From the NCBI RefSeq assembly GCF_018135625.1, contig NZ_CP073078.1:4744501-4808500 (forward strand): a stretch of 64,000 nt of DNA, written 5' to 3'. The stretch is from Phenylobacterium montanum. GTDB lineage: Bacteria; Pseudomonadota; Alphaproteobacteria; Caulobacterales; Caulobacteraceae. The stretch's first letter is position 1. Each line of letters starts with the position of its first letter. A program made the position numbers and the translations under genes. The notes under the pieces were generated by a model. It ran no database searches. It worked only from the letters and a program-made list of their open reading frames with translations, and was not told the origin of the DNA. This document shows positions 32,575 to 42,519 of the stretch, one piece after another.

Positions 32575-33852
32575 CTATTTCGCGGCCTGGCCGGCCGCCC
32601 TGGCGACGGCCTCGCTCGCATGGCGCTTGCCCAGGGTCTCGTAGCCTACCACCGTCACCAGCGGCGCCAGCATCAGCACCGCCAGGCACCAGGCCATGTC
32701 GACGCCGAAGGTCGCCAGGTTGACCGAGAACAGCAGCACCGCCAGCGTCCCGGCCAGAAGGGCGATGTGCAGGCTGTCGCCCTTGCGCACCAGCCAGGCA
32801 TAGAGGCCGTAGACCAAGAGCACATAGATCCCCACCGGCGCCGCCACAGCCAAAACCGTGGTCACCGGCCCGATCCGCGCCTGGTGCGCGATGAACTGGG
32901 AGGCGGTCTGCAAGCCCGCGCCGGTGGCGGCGATGGAGGCGAACAGGACCATGTGGCCATAGCCCCAGACGAACGAGCGGCTGCGATGGATGTGCAGAAC
33001 CGGCGCCGAGGGCAAGAGGAAATAGACCCACCACATGCCGAAGGTGAGGCCCAGGCCGGCGATCGCCACCAGGGCCGCATCCAGGCTCCAGCCCTGGGCC
33101 TCCACCGCCGCCGAGATCGCCGCCGTGGCGCCGACTATGCCCTCGCCGATGGCGATGATGGCCAGGAGGCCATAGCGCTCGGCGATGTGATGGGCGTGCC
33201 AGGGGGTGCCGTCGCTGAGGCGTTCGGCGAACACCGGCCCGGACAGCTCCAGCAGCACGAAGCCGACGGTCAGGCCCAGGGCCGCCGCGCCCGCGGGGTG
33301 TATCAGCAGCGTGCTCACCCAGCCGACCTGGGCGCCGGTGATCGCGAGGGCGTAGGCCAGGCAGGCCGGGCGTCGTGCGGGATCGCCGGCGGCGGCTCGC
33401 AGCCAGTGGACCACCATGGCGATACGCATGATCACATAGCCCAGCACCATGACGCCGTTGTCGAGGGGCAGGCCGTGGTCGATCGAGGCGAACATGCGCG
33501 GCAGGCCCAGGGCCAGGACCACCACCCCGACCATCTGCACCATGGTCACGACGCGGAAGATCCAGTCGTCGACATCGAAGGCCGAGGCGAACCAGGAAAA
33601 GTTGATCCAGGCCCAGCAGACGGCGAACATGGCCAAGCTGAAACCGGCAAGCCCGGCGGCGACGTGGCCCTGGGCGACCAGCCGCCCCAACTGCTGGGCG
33701 GCCACGCCGAAGCCGATGACGAAGGTGAGGTCGAACAGAAGCTCGAGCGGCGTCGAGGCCCGGTGCGGCTCGTGCGGGTCACGACCGCGCATGGCGCCCA
33801 GGGCGCGGCTCCTCACCCGTCGCAGGCCGAGTTCGTCACCATCTGTTGACAC
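32575..33852 (-). CDS. Low temperature requirement protein A (LtrA) family membrane protein
   Basis: 425 residues with about ten to twelve membrane segments. The family signature is at the N-terminus: RDPHEPHRASTPLELLFDLTFV (split here at His-Arg), where the E-L-x-F-D-L-x-F-V phrase is diagnostic, and later HIAERYGLLAIIAIGEG. LtrA was named for Listeria growth at low temperature; its biochemical role is not known. It is divergent from rpmH. Confidence 0.88.
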   Translation of the reverse strand: MSTDGDELGLRRVRSRALGAMRGRDPHEPHRASTPLELLFDLTFVIGFGVAAQQLGRLVAQGHVAAGLAGFSLAMFAVCWAWINFSWFASAFDVDDWIFRVVTMVQMVGVVVLALGLPRMFASIDHGLPLDNGVMVLGYVIMRIAMVVHWLRAAAGDPARRPACLAYALAITGAQVGWVSTLLIHPAGAAALGLTVGFVLLELSGPVFAERLSDGTPWHAHHIAERYGLLAIIAIGEGIVGATAAISAAVEAQGWSLDAALVAIAGLGLTFGMWWVYFLLPSAPVLHIHRSRSFVWGYGHMVLFASIAATGAGLQTASQFIAHQARIGPVTTVLAVAAPVGIYVLLVYGLYAWLVRKGDSLHIALLAGTLAVLLFSVNLATFGVDMAWCLAVLMLAPLVTVVGYETLGKRHASEAVARAAGQAAK

Positions 33853-33940
33853 GGGCGTCTCATTCCCCTATCCACCGCCGCTCATTTCCGCGCCGACCTT
33901 GGCGCGGCCCTTGTCGACCTGTTGAACCGGAGCCGTCATC

Positions 33941-34075
33941 GTGAAGCGGACCTACCAGCCGTCCCGACTCGTGCGCAAGCGCCGTCACGGCTACCGCGCG
34001 CGCATGGCCACCAAGAACGGCCAGAAGGTCGTGGCCCGCCGCCGCGCCAAGGGCCGCAAGCGCCTGACCGCCTAG
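33941..34075 (+). CDS. rpmH: 50S ribosomal protein L34
   Basis: A 44-residue, highly basic protein beginning [19 protein letters not shown] and ending GRKRLTA, the standard L34 sequence. It starts with GTG after GGAGCC. It is too small to stand out by length but is certain by sequence and by its place ahead of rnpA. L34 binds 23S rRNA in the large subunit. Confidence 0.98.
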   Translation: MKRTYQPSRLVRKRRHGYRARMATKNGQKVVARRRAKGRKRLTA

Positions 34076-34083
34076 ACCGTACT

Positions 34084-34107
34084 GTTCCCGCACGATCTGG
34101 CGGGAAC
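34084..34107 (+). promoter_or_regulatory. Hairpin between rpmH and rnpA covering the rnpA ribosome site
   Basis: GTTCCCGC (34084-34091) pairs perfectly with GCGGGAAC (34100-34107) around an 8-base loop. The right arm ends 2 nt before the rnpA ATG, so the GCGGGA that would serve as ribosome site is inside the stem. It could lower RnpA translation relative to L34. No T tract follows, so it is not a classic terminator. Confidence 0.5.
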
Positions 34108-34109
34108 CC

Positions 34110-34496
34110 ATGACGTCGCCCCCTCCAATCGAACGCCTGAAGACCCGGCCCCAGTTTCTGGCGGCCGCCAAGGGCGCATCCTGCGCCAGGGGCGCGGTGG
34201 TGGTCCAGGCCCTGGATCGCGGCGACGAAGCCCACCTGATCCGCGCCGGCTTCACCGCCACCCGCAAGATCGGCGGGGCGGTGGTGCGCAACCGCGCCAA
34301 GCGGCGCCTGCGCGAGGCTGCGCGCCAGCTGCTGCCCCTGCACGGCCGGGCGGGCTACGACTATGTATTCATCGCCAGGGGCGGGACGACGGCGCGTCCC
34401 TGGTTGCGCCTGCTTGACGATATGAAAAGCGCGCTGATAAGCCTCGCCGCCACCCAGGTTCCCGCGGCGACCTCGCCGACGGCCGTCGCCGGATAG
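34110..34496 (+). CDS. rnpA: Ribonuclease P protein component
   Basis: The 128-residue protein subunit of RNase P helps the catalytic RNA trim tRNA 5' leaders. The signature RNR region is present: RIGGAVVRNRAKRRLREAAR is recognisable (shortened here to VVRNRAKRRLREAAR), after FTATRKIGG. It follows rpmH by 34 bp and precedes yidC by 9 bp. No yidD lies between rnpA and yidC, although many genomes have it there. Confidence 0.97.
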   Translation: MTSPPPIERLKTRPQFLAAAKGASCARGAVVVQALDRGDEAHLIRAGFTATRKIGGAVVRNRAKRRLREAARQLLPLHGRAGYDYVFIARGGTTARPWLRLLDDMKSALISLAATQVPAATSPTAVAG

Positions 34497-34505
34497 ATTT
34501 CCCCC

Positions 34506-36311
34506 ATGGATAACGAGTCCAACCGCAACACGATCATCTTTGTGATCTGCGCCGTGGTGATCCTTGGCCTGTATCAGTTCTTTTATATGGGGCCGCAGCA
34601 GAAGCTGCGCGCGCAGCAGCAAGCCCAGGCCGCCGCCGCGGCGGCGGCGCACAAGGCGGCCGCGACGCCCACGAGCCTGACTGCGCCGGGCGCCCCCGGC
34701 TTCGCCGCCAAGGCCGCGCCCGCCGCCGCGCCGCGGATCAAGATCGACACGCCCAGCCTGACCGGCTCGCTCAGCCTTCAGGGCGCGCGCATCGACGATC
34801 TGGCGCTGAAGCACTACCACACCGACCCCAATCCCAAGTCGCCCCTGGTCCAGCTGCTGCGGCCCGGCGGCGCCCAGCCCGGCTGGTTCGTGCAGACCGG
34901 CTGGCTACCCGGCTCGGCGCCCGAGGCCTTGCCGAATGAGGACGCGATCACCTGGACCGCCCCTGCGGGCGCGGTGCTGACGCCGCAGACGCCGCTGGTG
35001 CTGACCTATGACAACGGCCAGGGGCTGAAGGCTGTGCGCACCATCGCTGTCGACGACAACGCGATGTTCACCGTCACCGACCAGATCGCCAACAGCACGG
35101 CCCAGCCCCTTTCGATCCGCAGCTACGGCGTGGTCGAGCAGCAGGGCCTGCCCACGACGGACCTGACCAACAGCAACATCGTCCACGAAGGCGCGATCGG
35201 CGTCCTCTCCGGCGACGTGCTACGCGAGGCGAAATACAAGGACTGGAAGAAGAAGGGCTTCGCCGACCTGAGCTCCAAGGGCGGCTGGCTCGGCATCACC
35301 GAGAAATACTGGCTGGCGGCCCTGATTCCCGACCAGAGTCTGCAGTTCGACGCCAAGTTCCCGGTCGAGCAGGCTGACGGCGTCGATCTCTACAAGTCCG
35401 GCTATGTCGGCCCGGTCGAGACCGTCGCCGCGGGCCAGACCCTGACCCGCACCACCCACGTCTTCGCCGGCGCCAAGACCGTGCCGGTGCTCAAGGCCTA
35501 TTCCGCCAAGCTCGGCATTCCCAAGTTCGACTCCGCCGTCGACTGGGGCATGTTCTGGTTCTTCACCCAGCCGCTGTTCCAGCTGCTCGAGTTCCTCAAA
35601 GGCTATATCGGCAATATCGGTCTTTCGATCCTGGCCCTGACCGTGATCGTCAAGGCGGTCTTCTTCCCGCTCGCGAACAAGTCCTACGAGTCGATGAGCA
35701 AGATGAAGAAGATCCAGCCCTTGGTCGAAGGGTTGAAGAAGCAGTACGGCGACGACCAGGCCAAGCTGCAGCAGGAGACCATGGCCCTGTATCAGCGGGA
35801 GAAGATCAACCCGTTCATGGGCTGCTTGCCCATGCTGATCCAGATCCCGGTGTTCTACTCGCTCTACAAGGTGCTGACCGTCACCATCGAGATGCGCCAG
35901 GCGCCGTTCTTCGGCTGGATCCAGGACCTGTCGGCCAAGGATCCGACCACCGTCTGGAACCTGTTCGGCGCCATCCCGTGGGATCCCTCGCACGCGCCCC
36001 TGATCGGGACCCTCCTGGCCACCAGCCTGCACCTGGGCGTCTGGCCGCTGCTCTACGGCTTTTCCATGTGGCTCAGCCAGGCGATGAGCCCGCCGGCGGG
36101 CGTCGATCCGGCTCAGAAGATGATGTTCCAGCTGATGCCGATCATGTTCACCTTCATCATGGCCCAGTTCACCGTCGGCCTTCTGATCTACTGGTGCTGG
36201 AACAACGTGCTGTCGATCCTGCAGCAGTACGTGATCATGCACCGGCTGAAGGTGGAGAACCCGATCGACAGCTTCTTCGGCGCCTTCGCCAAGCCCAGGC
36301 CGGCGGGGTGA
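34506..36311 (+). CDS. yidC: Membrane protein insertase YidC
   Basis: The 601-residue Gram-negative-type YidC has an N-terminal membrane anchor ([19 protein letters not shown]), an Ala-rich linker, a large periplasmic beta domain (about 75-345) and the Oxa1 core (about 350-590). The core shows [13 protein letters not shown], the cytoplasmic coiled hairpin ([20 protein letters not shown]), [16 protein letters not shown] and [13 protein letters not shown]. It inserts proteins into the inner membrane with or without SecYEG. Its stop overlaps the engB start. Confidence 0.98.
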   Translation: MDNESNRNTIIFVICAVVILGLYQFFYMGPQQKLRAQQQAQAAAAAAAHKAAATPTSLTAPGAPGFAAKAAPAAAPRIKIDTPSLTGSLSLQGARIDDLALKHYHTDPNPKSPLVQLLRPGGAQPGWFVQTGWLPGSAPEALPNEDAITWTAPAGAVLTPQTPLVLTYDNGQGLKAVRTIAVDDNAMFTVTDQIANSTAQPLSIRSYGVVEQQGLPTTDLTNSNIVHEGAIGVLSGDVLREAKYKDWKKKGFADLSSKGGWLGITEKYWLAALIPDQSLQFDAKFPVEQADGVDLYKSGYVGPVETVAAGQTLTRTTHVFAGAKTVPVLKAYSAKLGIPKFDSAVDWGMFWFFTQPLFQLLEFLKGYIGNIGLSILALTVIVKAVFFPLANKSYESMSKMKKIQPLVEGLKKQYGDDQAKLQQETMALYQREKINPFMGCLPMLIQIPVFYSLYKVLTVTIEMRQAPFFGWIQDLSAKDPTTVWNLFGAIPWDPSHAPLIGTLLATSLHLGVWPLLYGFSMWLSQAMSPPAGVDPAQKMMFQLMPIMFTFIMAQFTVGLLIYWCWNNVLSILQQYVIMHRLKVENPIDSFFGAFAKPRPAG

Positions 36312-36949
36312 GCGACCCCGCCCACGACGAAGCCGCCATCGAGGCCGCGCGGATCCTGTTCGCGCGGCCGTGCCTGTTCATGATGGGGGCGGTGTCGATC
36401 GACGGCTTGCCGCCCGCCGACCTGCCCGAAGTGGCCTTCGCCGGCCGCTCCAATGTCGGCAAGTCCTCGCTGATCAACGGCCTGGTGGGCCAGAAGCACC
36501 TGGCGCGCGCCTCCAACGAGCCGGGGCGCACGCGCGAGGTCAATTTCTTCGTGCTGGACGAAAAGCTGCGCCTGGTGGACCTGCCCGGCTACGGCTTCGC
36601 CCGGGCGTCGAAGACCGACACCAAGAAGTTCCAGAACCTCGGCCGCGCCTACCTGCGCGGCCGGCCGAACCTGAAGCGGGTCTATCTGCTGATCGACGCG
36701 CGCCATGGCCTGAAGAGCGTCGACGCTGAGGCCCTGGACGCCCTGGACCTCGCGGCGGTGTCCTACCAGATCGTCCTGACCAAGGCCGACAAGATCAAGC
36801 CGGCCGAACTGGACAAGGTGGTGGCCGCGACCCTGAAGGCGATCTCCAAGCGCCCGGCGGCCTTCCCTCGGGTGGTCGCCACGTCTTCGGAGAAGGGGAC
36901 GGGATTGCCGGAGCTGCGAGCCGAGATCGCCGAGGCCGTGGGGGTTTAG
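36308..36949 (+). CDS. engB: Ribosome biogenesis GTPase YsxC/EngB
   Basis: 213 residues from a GTG that overlaps the yidC stop (GTGA). GTPase motifs: G1 [10 protein letters not shown]2 around RTREVNFF, G3 DLPGYGFA, G4 TKADK and G5 TSSEKG. Needed for 50S subunit assembly. The frame is open far upstream inside yidC, but only the GTG start agrees with the family length. Confidence 0.96.
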   Translation: MSDPAHDEAAIEAARILFARPCLFMMGAVSIDGLPPADLPEVAFAGRSNVGKSSLINGLVGQKHLARASNEPGRTREVNFFVLDEKLRLVDLPGYGFARASKTDTKKFQNLGRAYLRGRPNLKRVYLLIDARHGLKSVDAEALDALDLAAVSYQIVLTKADKIKPAELDKVVAATLKAISKRPAAFPRVVATSSEKGTGLPELRAEIAEAVGV

Positions 36950-37080
36950 ACCCCGCCAATCTGTGCAGCGCGAGCCGCCGCGTCAGTGGACAGGGAACAG
37001 CCCTCGATTTTCCCCAAAACTGGCAATCCACTCTGGCCCGTCAGGCCGCCATCCTGCGGACCCAGTGGAGGATGGACCCG

Positions 37081-38145
37081 ATGACAAGAGCTTCCTTGGC
37101 CGCGCTGCTGCTGCTGTGCGCTGGCTGTGACCGCCATGCGCCGCCCGCGATGCAGGCCAAACCGGCCGTCGCCGCAAAGGCTGACGACGACAGCGGCCAG
37201 GGCCGGGCCGAGGCGGCGGGGCGAGAGCTTCTGGGCCGGCCGGCGCCCGCGCTCACCCTCACCACCCTCGACGGCCAGCGCATCGACCTTGCCAAAGCCT
37301 ACGGGGAAAAGCCCGTCTATCTGAAGTTCTGGGCGACCTGGTGCGTGCCATGCCGCCAGCAGATGCCGGCCTTCGAGAAGGACTATCAGGACCTGAAGGA
37401 CAAGGTGACGATCGTCGCCGTCAACACCGGCTTCAACGAGACCCCAGAGGGCGTCGCCGCCTATCGCCAGAAGCTGAGCCTGACCATGCCGGTGGTGATC
37501 GACGACGGGCGGCTGGCCCAGGCGCTGAACCTGCGGGTGACGCCACAGCACGTGGTGGTCGGTCGCGACGGCCGCATCCTCTACGTCGGCCACCTGGAGG
37601 ACGACAAGCTGCACCAGGCCTTCGCCGCCGCCCTGGCCGAACAGGGCAAGCCCGGGGCGACCGGCGCCGAGGAGGCCCGCGAACCGGTGTTCCGTGTCGG
37701 CGATCAGCCCACGGGCCTCGCCGCGACCACCACTGCCGGCGCGCCTTTTCCGCTGACCGGCGCCAACCCGGACGGCAAGCCGCGCGTGCTGGTGTTCTTC
37801 TCGCCCTGGTGCGAGGGCTACCTGGCCCAGAGCCGGCCCGAGGCGTCCAAGGCCTGTCGGCGGGTGCGCGAAGAGGTCAACGCCATCGCGCCCAAGGGTC
37901 AGGCCGACTGGCTGGGGGTGGCTTCCGGCCTCTGGGCCTCGGCCAAGGATCTCAGCGACTATCAGGCCAAGCCCGGCAGCGCCGCGCCCCTGACCCTGGA
38001 CGAGACCGGCCGGCTGTTCCGCGCCTTCGACGTGCACGACGTGCCGACGGTGGTGCTGATCGACGCCAAGGGGCGGGTGGCGCGCAAGCTGGGGCCGTCG
38101 GACGCCGGTCTGGCGGCGGCCGTCGAAAAACTGGCCAAGGGGTGA
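37081..38145 (+). CDS. TlpA-like lipoprotein with two thioredoxin domains
   Basis: 354 residues from the ATG at 37081, with GGAGG 9 nt ahead (the ATG at 37072 overlaps that site). A short signal ends in CAGC, a lipobox-like site. The first thioredoxin fold (about 45-195) has a normal redox motif, WATWCVPCRQQ, and cis-Pro in VTPQHVVV. The second (about 210-350) has FFSPWCEGYL, where the second Cys of C-x-x-C is missing, and cis-Pro in VPTVVLID. It probably keeps envelope thiols reduced or aids cytochrome c maturation; the second domain is likely structural or a partner-binding unit. Confidence 0.85.
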   Translation: MTRASLAALLLLCAGCDRHAPPAMQAKPAVAAKADDDSGQGRAEAAGRELLGRPAPALTLTTLDGQRIDLAKAYGEKPVYLKFWATWCVPCRQQMPAFEKDYQDLKDKVTIVAVNTGFNETPEGVAAYRQKLSLTMPVVIDDGRLAQALNLRVTPQHVVVGRDGRILYVGHLEDDKLHQAFAAALAEQGKPGATGAEEAREPVFRVGDQPTGLAATTTAGAPFPLTGANPDGKPRVLVFFSPWCEGYLAQSRPEASKACRRVREEVNAIAPKGQADWLGVASGLWASAKDLSDYQAKPGSAAPLTLDETGRLFRAFDVHDVPTVVLIDAKGRVARKLGPSDAGLAAAVEKLAKG

Positions 38146-38150
38146 CGAAC

Positions 38151-38549
38151 ATGCGCGCCATACTTATCGCCATGGCGCTCGTCGCCGGCCTGGCTCCGGC
38201 CTCGCGCGCCCTGGCCGGCGCTACAGTGGCTTCGGTGACCCAGGCCGACCTGCCGAGCGGCAAGGACATGGCCCTCACAGCCGTGACCGTCACCTATGCG
38301 CCGGGCCAGAGCTCCATGCCGCACCACCACGGCGGCTTCGTAATGGCCTACGTGCTGAAAGGGACCATCGTCACCCAGGTGGAGGGCGAGCCGGAAAAGA
38401 CCCTTGGCCCCGGCCAGAGCTGGACCGAGGCGCCGGGCGCGCACCACATCGTCTGCCGCAATCCGAGCCGAACCGAGCCGGCCGAGTTCCTGGCGGTGAT
38501 CGTGGCGCCCAAGGGCGCGGAGGTTTCGACGGCGGACGGCGCCCGCTGA
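38151..38549 (+). CDS. Secreted cupin-domain protein
   Basis: 132 residues with a signal peptide (MRAILIAMALVAGLAPASRALA). One cupin barrel: metal ligands in PHHHGGFVMAYVLKG (motif 1) and GPGQSWTEAPGAHHIVCRNPS (split, motif 2 His). Periplasmic single-cupin proteins of this type may bind a small ligand or act as a dioxygenase; no substrate evident. It starts 5 bp after the TlpA-like gene and is probably co-transcribed with it. Confidence 0.82.
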   Translation: MRAILIAMALVAGLAPASRALAGATVASVTQADLPSGKDMALTAVTVTYAPGQSSMPHHHGGFVMAYVLKGTIVTQVEGEPEKTLGPGQSWTEAPGAHHIVCRNPSRTEPAEFLAVIVAPKGAEVSTADGAR

Positions 38550-38630
38550 AATCGCCCCCTGTCAGTCCGTGACAATCGTCCCGGTCTGCTCTATCCGATC
38601 CGCGCCCGCTTGTCCCCGCCCGGATCCGCC

Positions 38631-39557
38631 ATGACCGACCCCTACGCCGAATCCCCCGACGAGCCCGGCTGGGCGACCGCCAAGACCCTGGCGGAGGCGC
38701 TGCCCTATATCCAGATCTACGACCGCGAGACGGTGGTGATCAAATACGGCGGCCACGCCATGGGCGAGGAGGCGGTGGCCAGGCTGTTCGCCGCCGACAG
38801 CGTGCTCCTGAAGCTTCTGGGCGTGCATCCGGTGGTGATCCATGGCGGCGGCCCGCAGATCAGCCGCATGCTGGAGAAGGCCGGAGTCAAGTCGACCTTC
38901 GTCGACGGCCTGCGCGTCACCGACGAGGCGACCATGGAGGTGGCCGAGATGGTCCTCTCCGGGGCGATCAACAAGGAGATCGTCAACTACATCAACCAGG
39001 CCGGCGCCGAGGCCGACGTGCGCGGCGTGGGCCTGTCGGGCAAGGATGCGCGGCTGATCACGGTCGAAAAGACCAAGAAGTCGCGGCGCGACCCGGACAG
39101 CAACATCGAGCACATCGTCGACCTGGGCTTCGTCGGCGACCCCAAGCGGGTCGATCCGCAGATCCTGGAAGCCCTGATCTACGCCAACCACGACTATATC
39201 CCGGTGATCGCCCCGATCGGCGTGTCCGAGGAAGGCGACACCTACAACATCAACGCCGACACCGTGGCCGGGGCGGTGGCGGGGGCGCTGAAGGCCAAGC
39301 GCATGCTGCTGCTGACCGATGTCGCCGGCGTACTGGGCGCCGACGGCGAGTTGGTGCGGCAGATGACCGTGGTCGAGGCCAAGCGCATGATCGCCGACGG
39401 CGTCGCCACCGGCGGCATGATCCCCAAGCTGGAGACCGCCATCGCCGCGGTGGAGGCCGGGGTCGAGGCGGTGGTGATCCTGGATGGCCGCCGCCCGCAC
39501 GCCATGCTGACCGAGCTGTTCACCGAGCACGGCGCCGGGACCCTGGTGCGGGCATGA
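38631..39557 (+). CDS. argB: Acetylglutamate kinase
   Basis: 308 residues from the ATG. The enzyme phosphorylates N-acetylglutamate, the second step of arginine synthesis. Amino-acid kinase motifs: [21 protein letters not shown] (the glycine loop for phosphate), [24 protein letters not shown] and [10 protein letters not shown]. The N-terminal helix ([18 protein letters not shown]) is the arginine-feedback/hexamer type, so inhibition by arginine is likely. A TTG 21 nt upstream is less likely as start. Its stop overlaps the next gene by 4 bp. Confidence 0.97.
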   Translation: MTDPYAESPDEPGWATAKTLAEALPYIQIYDRETVVIKYGGHAMGEEAVARLFAADSVLLKLLGVHPVVIHGGGPQISRMLEKAGVKSTFVDGLRVTDEATMEVAEMVLSGAINKEIVNYINQAGAEADVRGVGLSGKDARLITVEKTKKSRRDPDSNIEHIVDLGFVGDPKRVDPQILEALIYANHDYIPVIAPIGVSEEGDTYNINADTVAGAVAGALKAKRMLLLTDVAGVLGADGELVRQMTVVEAKRMIADGVATGGMIPKLETAIAAVEAGVEAVVILDGRRPHAMLTELFTEHGAGTLVRA

Positions 39558-40225
39558 CCCCAGAGTCCTCGCCAGACCTGGCCCACATAGACGTGTGGCT
39601 GTTCGACCTGGACAACACCCTCTATCCGGCCGAATGCGAGTTCATGGCCCTGATCGAGGCGCGCATGACCGACTTCATGCAGCGCGAGACGGGCCTGGAG
39701 CGCACCGAGGCGCGGGCGCTGCAGAAGAAGTACCTGCACGAGCACGGCACCACCCTGGCCGGCCTGATGGCCAATCACGGGGTCGATCCGGAGCTGTTCC
39801 TGGACGAGGTGCACGACGTCTCCATGGACGGCCTGACCCCGGACCCGGCCCTGCGCGCGGCGATCGAGCGCCTGCCGGGCCGGCGGCTGATCTTCACCAA
39901 TGGCGACGCCCGCCACGCCGACCGGGTGCTGGAAAAGCTGGACCTGGCCGACCAGTTCGAGGCGGTGTTCCACATCGCCTCTGCAGACTATGTGCCCAAG
40001 CCCAATCCGGGGACCTTCCGCCGGATGATCGAGGCGCACGACATCGATCCCCTGGCCACCTGCTTCTTCGAGGACAGCGAGAAGAACCTGGCGCCCGCCG
40101 CCGGCCTCGGCATGACCACGGTGCTGGTGGGCGCGCACGCCGCCCGCTCCGACGCCGCCTTCGTTCAATACCGCACCGAGACACTGGCGCCATTCCTGGC
40201 CGCCGCCCGCCTGAAGCAGAGTTGA
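39554..40225 (+). CDS. HAD pyrimidine 5'-nucleotidase-like phosphatase
   Basis: 223 residues. HAD motifs: [12 protein letters not shown] (nucleophile Asp), [21 protein letters not shown] (Lys) and [10 protein letters not shown]. The L-Y-P following motif I and the size fit the SDT1/YjjG-like nucleotidase group, which hydrolyses UMP or other monophosphates. It overlaps argB and lies 7 bp before dapD. Confidence 0.88.
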   Translation: MTPESSPDLAHIDVWLFDLDNTLYPAECEFMALIEARMTDFMQRETGLERTEARALQKKYLHEHGTTLAGLMANHGVDPELFLDEVHDVSMDGLTPDPALRAAIERLPGRRLIFTNGDARHADRVLEKLDLADQFEAVFHIASADYVPKPNPGTFRRMIEAHDIDPLATCFFEDSEKNLAPAAGLGMTTVLVGAHAARSDAAFVQYRTETLAPFLAAARLKQS

Positions 40226-40232
40226 AACGACC

Positions 40233-41093
40233 ATGACCGACGAGAACCGGTTCGCCGACCTGGAAGCCGCCATCGAGCAGGCCTGGGAGGCTCGCGCCGA
40301 GATCAGCCACACCACCACCGGCTTCATCCGCGAGTCGGTGGCCGAGGCCATCCAGCTGCTGGACGCCGGCCGTGCCCGCGTGGCCGAGAAGGTCGAGGGC
40401 GAGTGGGTGGTGCGCCAGTGGCTGAAGAAGGCGGTGCTGCTTTCCTTCCGCCTGCACCAGAACGTGCTGATGACCGGAACAGCCGGCCTGACCCACGAGC
40501 CGGGCGTCGGCCCCTGGTGGGACAAGGTGCCCGGCAAGTTCGCCAGCTGGACCGGGGCCGACTTCGAGGCCGCGGGCTTTCGCGCCGTGCCGGGCTCGAT
40601 CGTGCGCCGCGGGGCCTTCGTCGGCCGCAACGCCGTGCTGATGCCCTCGTTCGTCAATATCGGCGCCTATGTCGATGAAGGGACCATGGTCGACACCTGG
40701 TCGACGGTCGGCTCCTGCGCCCAGATCGGCAAGAACGTGCACCTGTCCGGCGGCGTGGGCATCGGCGGCGTGCTGGAGCCGCTGCAGGCCAATCCCACCA
40801 TCATCGAGGACGACTGCTTCATCGGCGCCCGCTCCGAGGTGGTCGAGGGGGTGATCATCGGCGAGGGCTCGGTGCTGTCGATGGGGGTGTTCATCTCCGC
40901 CTCGACCAAGATCGTCGACCGCAAGACCGGCGAAGTGCATCGCGGCAAGGTGCCGCCCTATTCCGTGGTGGTGCCGGGGACCCTGCCCGATCCGCACGGC
41001 GCGGGGCCGAGCCTCTCCTGTGCGGTGATCGTCAAGACAGTAGACGCTCAGACCCGCTCCAAGACTTCGGTTAACGAATTATTGCGGGATTAG
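40233..41093 (+). CDS. dapD: Tetrahydrodipicolinate N-succinyltransferase
   Basis: 286 residues. Uses succinyl-CoA in lysine and diaminopimelate synthesis. The left-handed beta-helix of hexapeptide repeats is visible ([21 protein letters not shown], shortened here, then [13 protein letters not shown] and [15 protein letters not shown]). The protein ends with the partly ordered [11 protein letters not shown]. Last gene of the argB-HAD-dapD run. Confidence 0.97.
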   Translation: MTDENRFADLEAAIEQAWEARAEISHTTTGFIRESVAEAIQLLDAGRARVAEKVEGEWVVRQWLKKAVLLSFRLHQNVLMTGTAGLTHEPGVGPWWDKVPGKFASWTGADFEAAGFRAVPGSIVRRGAFVGRNAVLMPSFVNIGAYVDEGTMVDTWSTVGSCAQIGKNVHLSGGVGIGGVLEPLQANPTIIEDDCFIGARSEVVEGVIIGEGSVLSMGVFISASTKIVDRKTGEVHRGKVPPYSVVVPGTLPDPHGAGPSLSCAVIVKTVDAQTRSKTSVNELLRD

Positions 41094-41255
41094 CCTAAGA
41101 GGCGATTTTGTTGGTCCCGATTTCTTAATTTCCTAAAATATTCACATCACGAGCTCTACAGTTGGTGGCCGGAGTCGCGGAAAGGTGTTCTCATCCGCGG
41201 CCAAGGGGCTGCGCCGGTCTGTTCCCGCGCCGCCGACTGAGATAGGGGCGAAAAC

Positions 41256-42491
41256 ATGCTGCGTGGTCTTTCGGCCGCGATCGGGTCGGTCCTGGTCGCC
41301 GTGATGGCGTCGCTGGCCGGGCCTGCGGGAGCGCAGGGCTGGCTGGAGCGCTCGGGCAACACCTTCCACATGGCCACCTGTCCAGGGCCTGCAGCCCGGG
41401 GGATGGCCCGCTGCCACGCCCATGTGGTGACCGATGGCCGCGGCGCGCCGATCGCGCGCATGCTGGCGCGCAACATCACCCCGGCCGGCTATGGCCCCTC
41501 AGCCCTGTGGGCCGCCTACAACAAGGGCGCTGTCCCGACCGGCGGCGTGGGGATCACCGTCGCCATCGTCGACGCCTATGGCTACACCAACGCCGCCAGC
41601 GATCTGGCGACCTATCGCTCGCAGTACGGCCTGCCGGCCTGCCTCGCCAGCACCGGCTGCTTCCGCAAGGTGAACCAGAACGGCGGGACCAGCGGCCTTC
41701 CCCGCCAGAACACCGGCTGGGCCCAGGAGAGCGCGCTCGACATCGAGATGGTCAGCGCCATGTGCCCCAACTGCAAGATCATCCTGGTGGAGGCCAATTC
41801 GGCCAGCTTCGCCGACCTGGCGACCGCCGAGCAGACCGCGGCCAGGATGGGCGCGGCGGTGATCAGCAACAGCTATGGCGGCGGCGAGTCCGGGTCCGCC
41901 GCCTATGCTGGCGCCTACAACTACCAGAGCGCCTATCCCTTCGCGGTCAATCCGAACCTGGTGATCACCGCCAGCTCGGGCGACAGCGCCTATGCCGCCG
42001 GGCCGCAGTTTCCCGCGTCCCTGCCGTCGGTGATCGCCGTCGGCGGCACCAGCCTCGCCAGCAACGGGACGCAGACGGCCTGGTCCGGCGCGGGCAGCGG
42101 CTGCAGCACCACCTATCCCAAGCCGACCTGGCAGTTCGACTCCGGCTGCGCCATGCGCACCATCGCCGACGTCTCGGCCGTGGCGGACCCGAACACCGGC
42201 GTCGCCGTCTTTGGGCCGGCCAATTCCAGGACCTCGGCCTGGCTGGTGTTCGGCGGCACCAGCGTCGCCGCCCCGCTGATCGCGGGGGTCTACGGCAATG
42301 TGGTCAATTCCAGCCAGTTCCCCTACGGCCGCTTCCTCTATGGGAACTCCAGCGCCCTGACCGACGTGACCTCGGGCAGCAACGGCAGCTGCGGCGCGGT
42401 CGGCAGTTCTACCTACTACCTGTGCAATGCAGTCGGCGGCTACGACGGGCCGACGGGCCTGGGCGCGCCGAACGGGTTCGCTCCGTTCTGA
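41256..42491 (+). CDS. Secreted sedolisin (S53) family serine peptidase
   Basis: 411 residues with an N-terminal signal peptide (to about 26, PAGAQ). The sedolisin catalytic set is present: Glu158 and Asp162 in ESALDIEMV, the oxyanion Asp243 in SSGDSAY, and the nucleophile Ser336 in GGTSVAAP. Unlike ordinary subtilisins, this Ser-Glu-Asp type usually works at acidic pH. The propeptide is short (about 27-75), whereas many family members carry a large prodomain. Several paired Cys suggest disulphides. It sits alone behind a 162-bp spacer. Confidence 0.9.
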   Translation: MLRGLSAAIGSVLVAVMASLAGPAGAQGWLERSGNTFHMATCPGPAARGMARCHAHVVTDGRGAPIARMLARNITPAGYGPSALWAAYNKGAVPTGGVGITVAIVDAYGYTNAASDLATYRSQYGLPACLASTGCFRKVNQNGGTSGLPRQNTGWAQESALDIEMVSAMCPNCKIILVEANSASFADLATAEQTAARMGAAVISNSYGGGESGSAAYAGAYNYQSAYPFAVNPNLVITASSGDSAYAAGPQFPASLPSVIAVGGTSLASNGTQTAWSGAGSGCSTTYPKPTWQFDSGCAMRTIADVSAVADPNTGVAVFGPANSRTSAWLVFGGTSVAAPLIAGVYGNVVNSSQFPYGRFLYGNSSALTDVTSGSNGSCGAVGSSTYYLCNAVGGYDGPTGLGAPNGFAPF

Positions 42492-42498
42492 CGGCGCG

Positions 42499-42519
42499 GC
42501 GCAGGCTCAGTGCCTGCGC
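42499..42519. terminator. Hairpin between convergent genes
   Basis: GCGCAGGC (42499-42506) pairs with GCCTGCGC (42512-42519) around a 5-base loop, just past the S53 peptidase stop and overlapping the end of the convergent small gene. There is no T tract, so if it stops transcription it does so weakly or together with Rho. Confidence 0.4.

Noticed and set aside
36930-36960. GGGG-TTTAGA-CCCC after engB as a terminator
   Set aside because: Only a 4-bp stem and no T tract.
41094-41255. CtrA site (TTAA-N7-TTAA) in the AT-rich spacer after dapD
   Set aside because: TTAA occurs, but no second half lies at the right distance.
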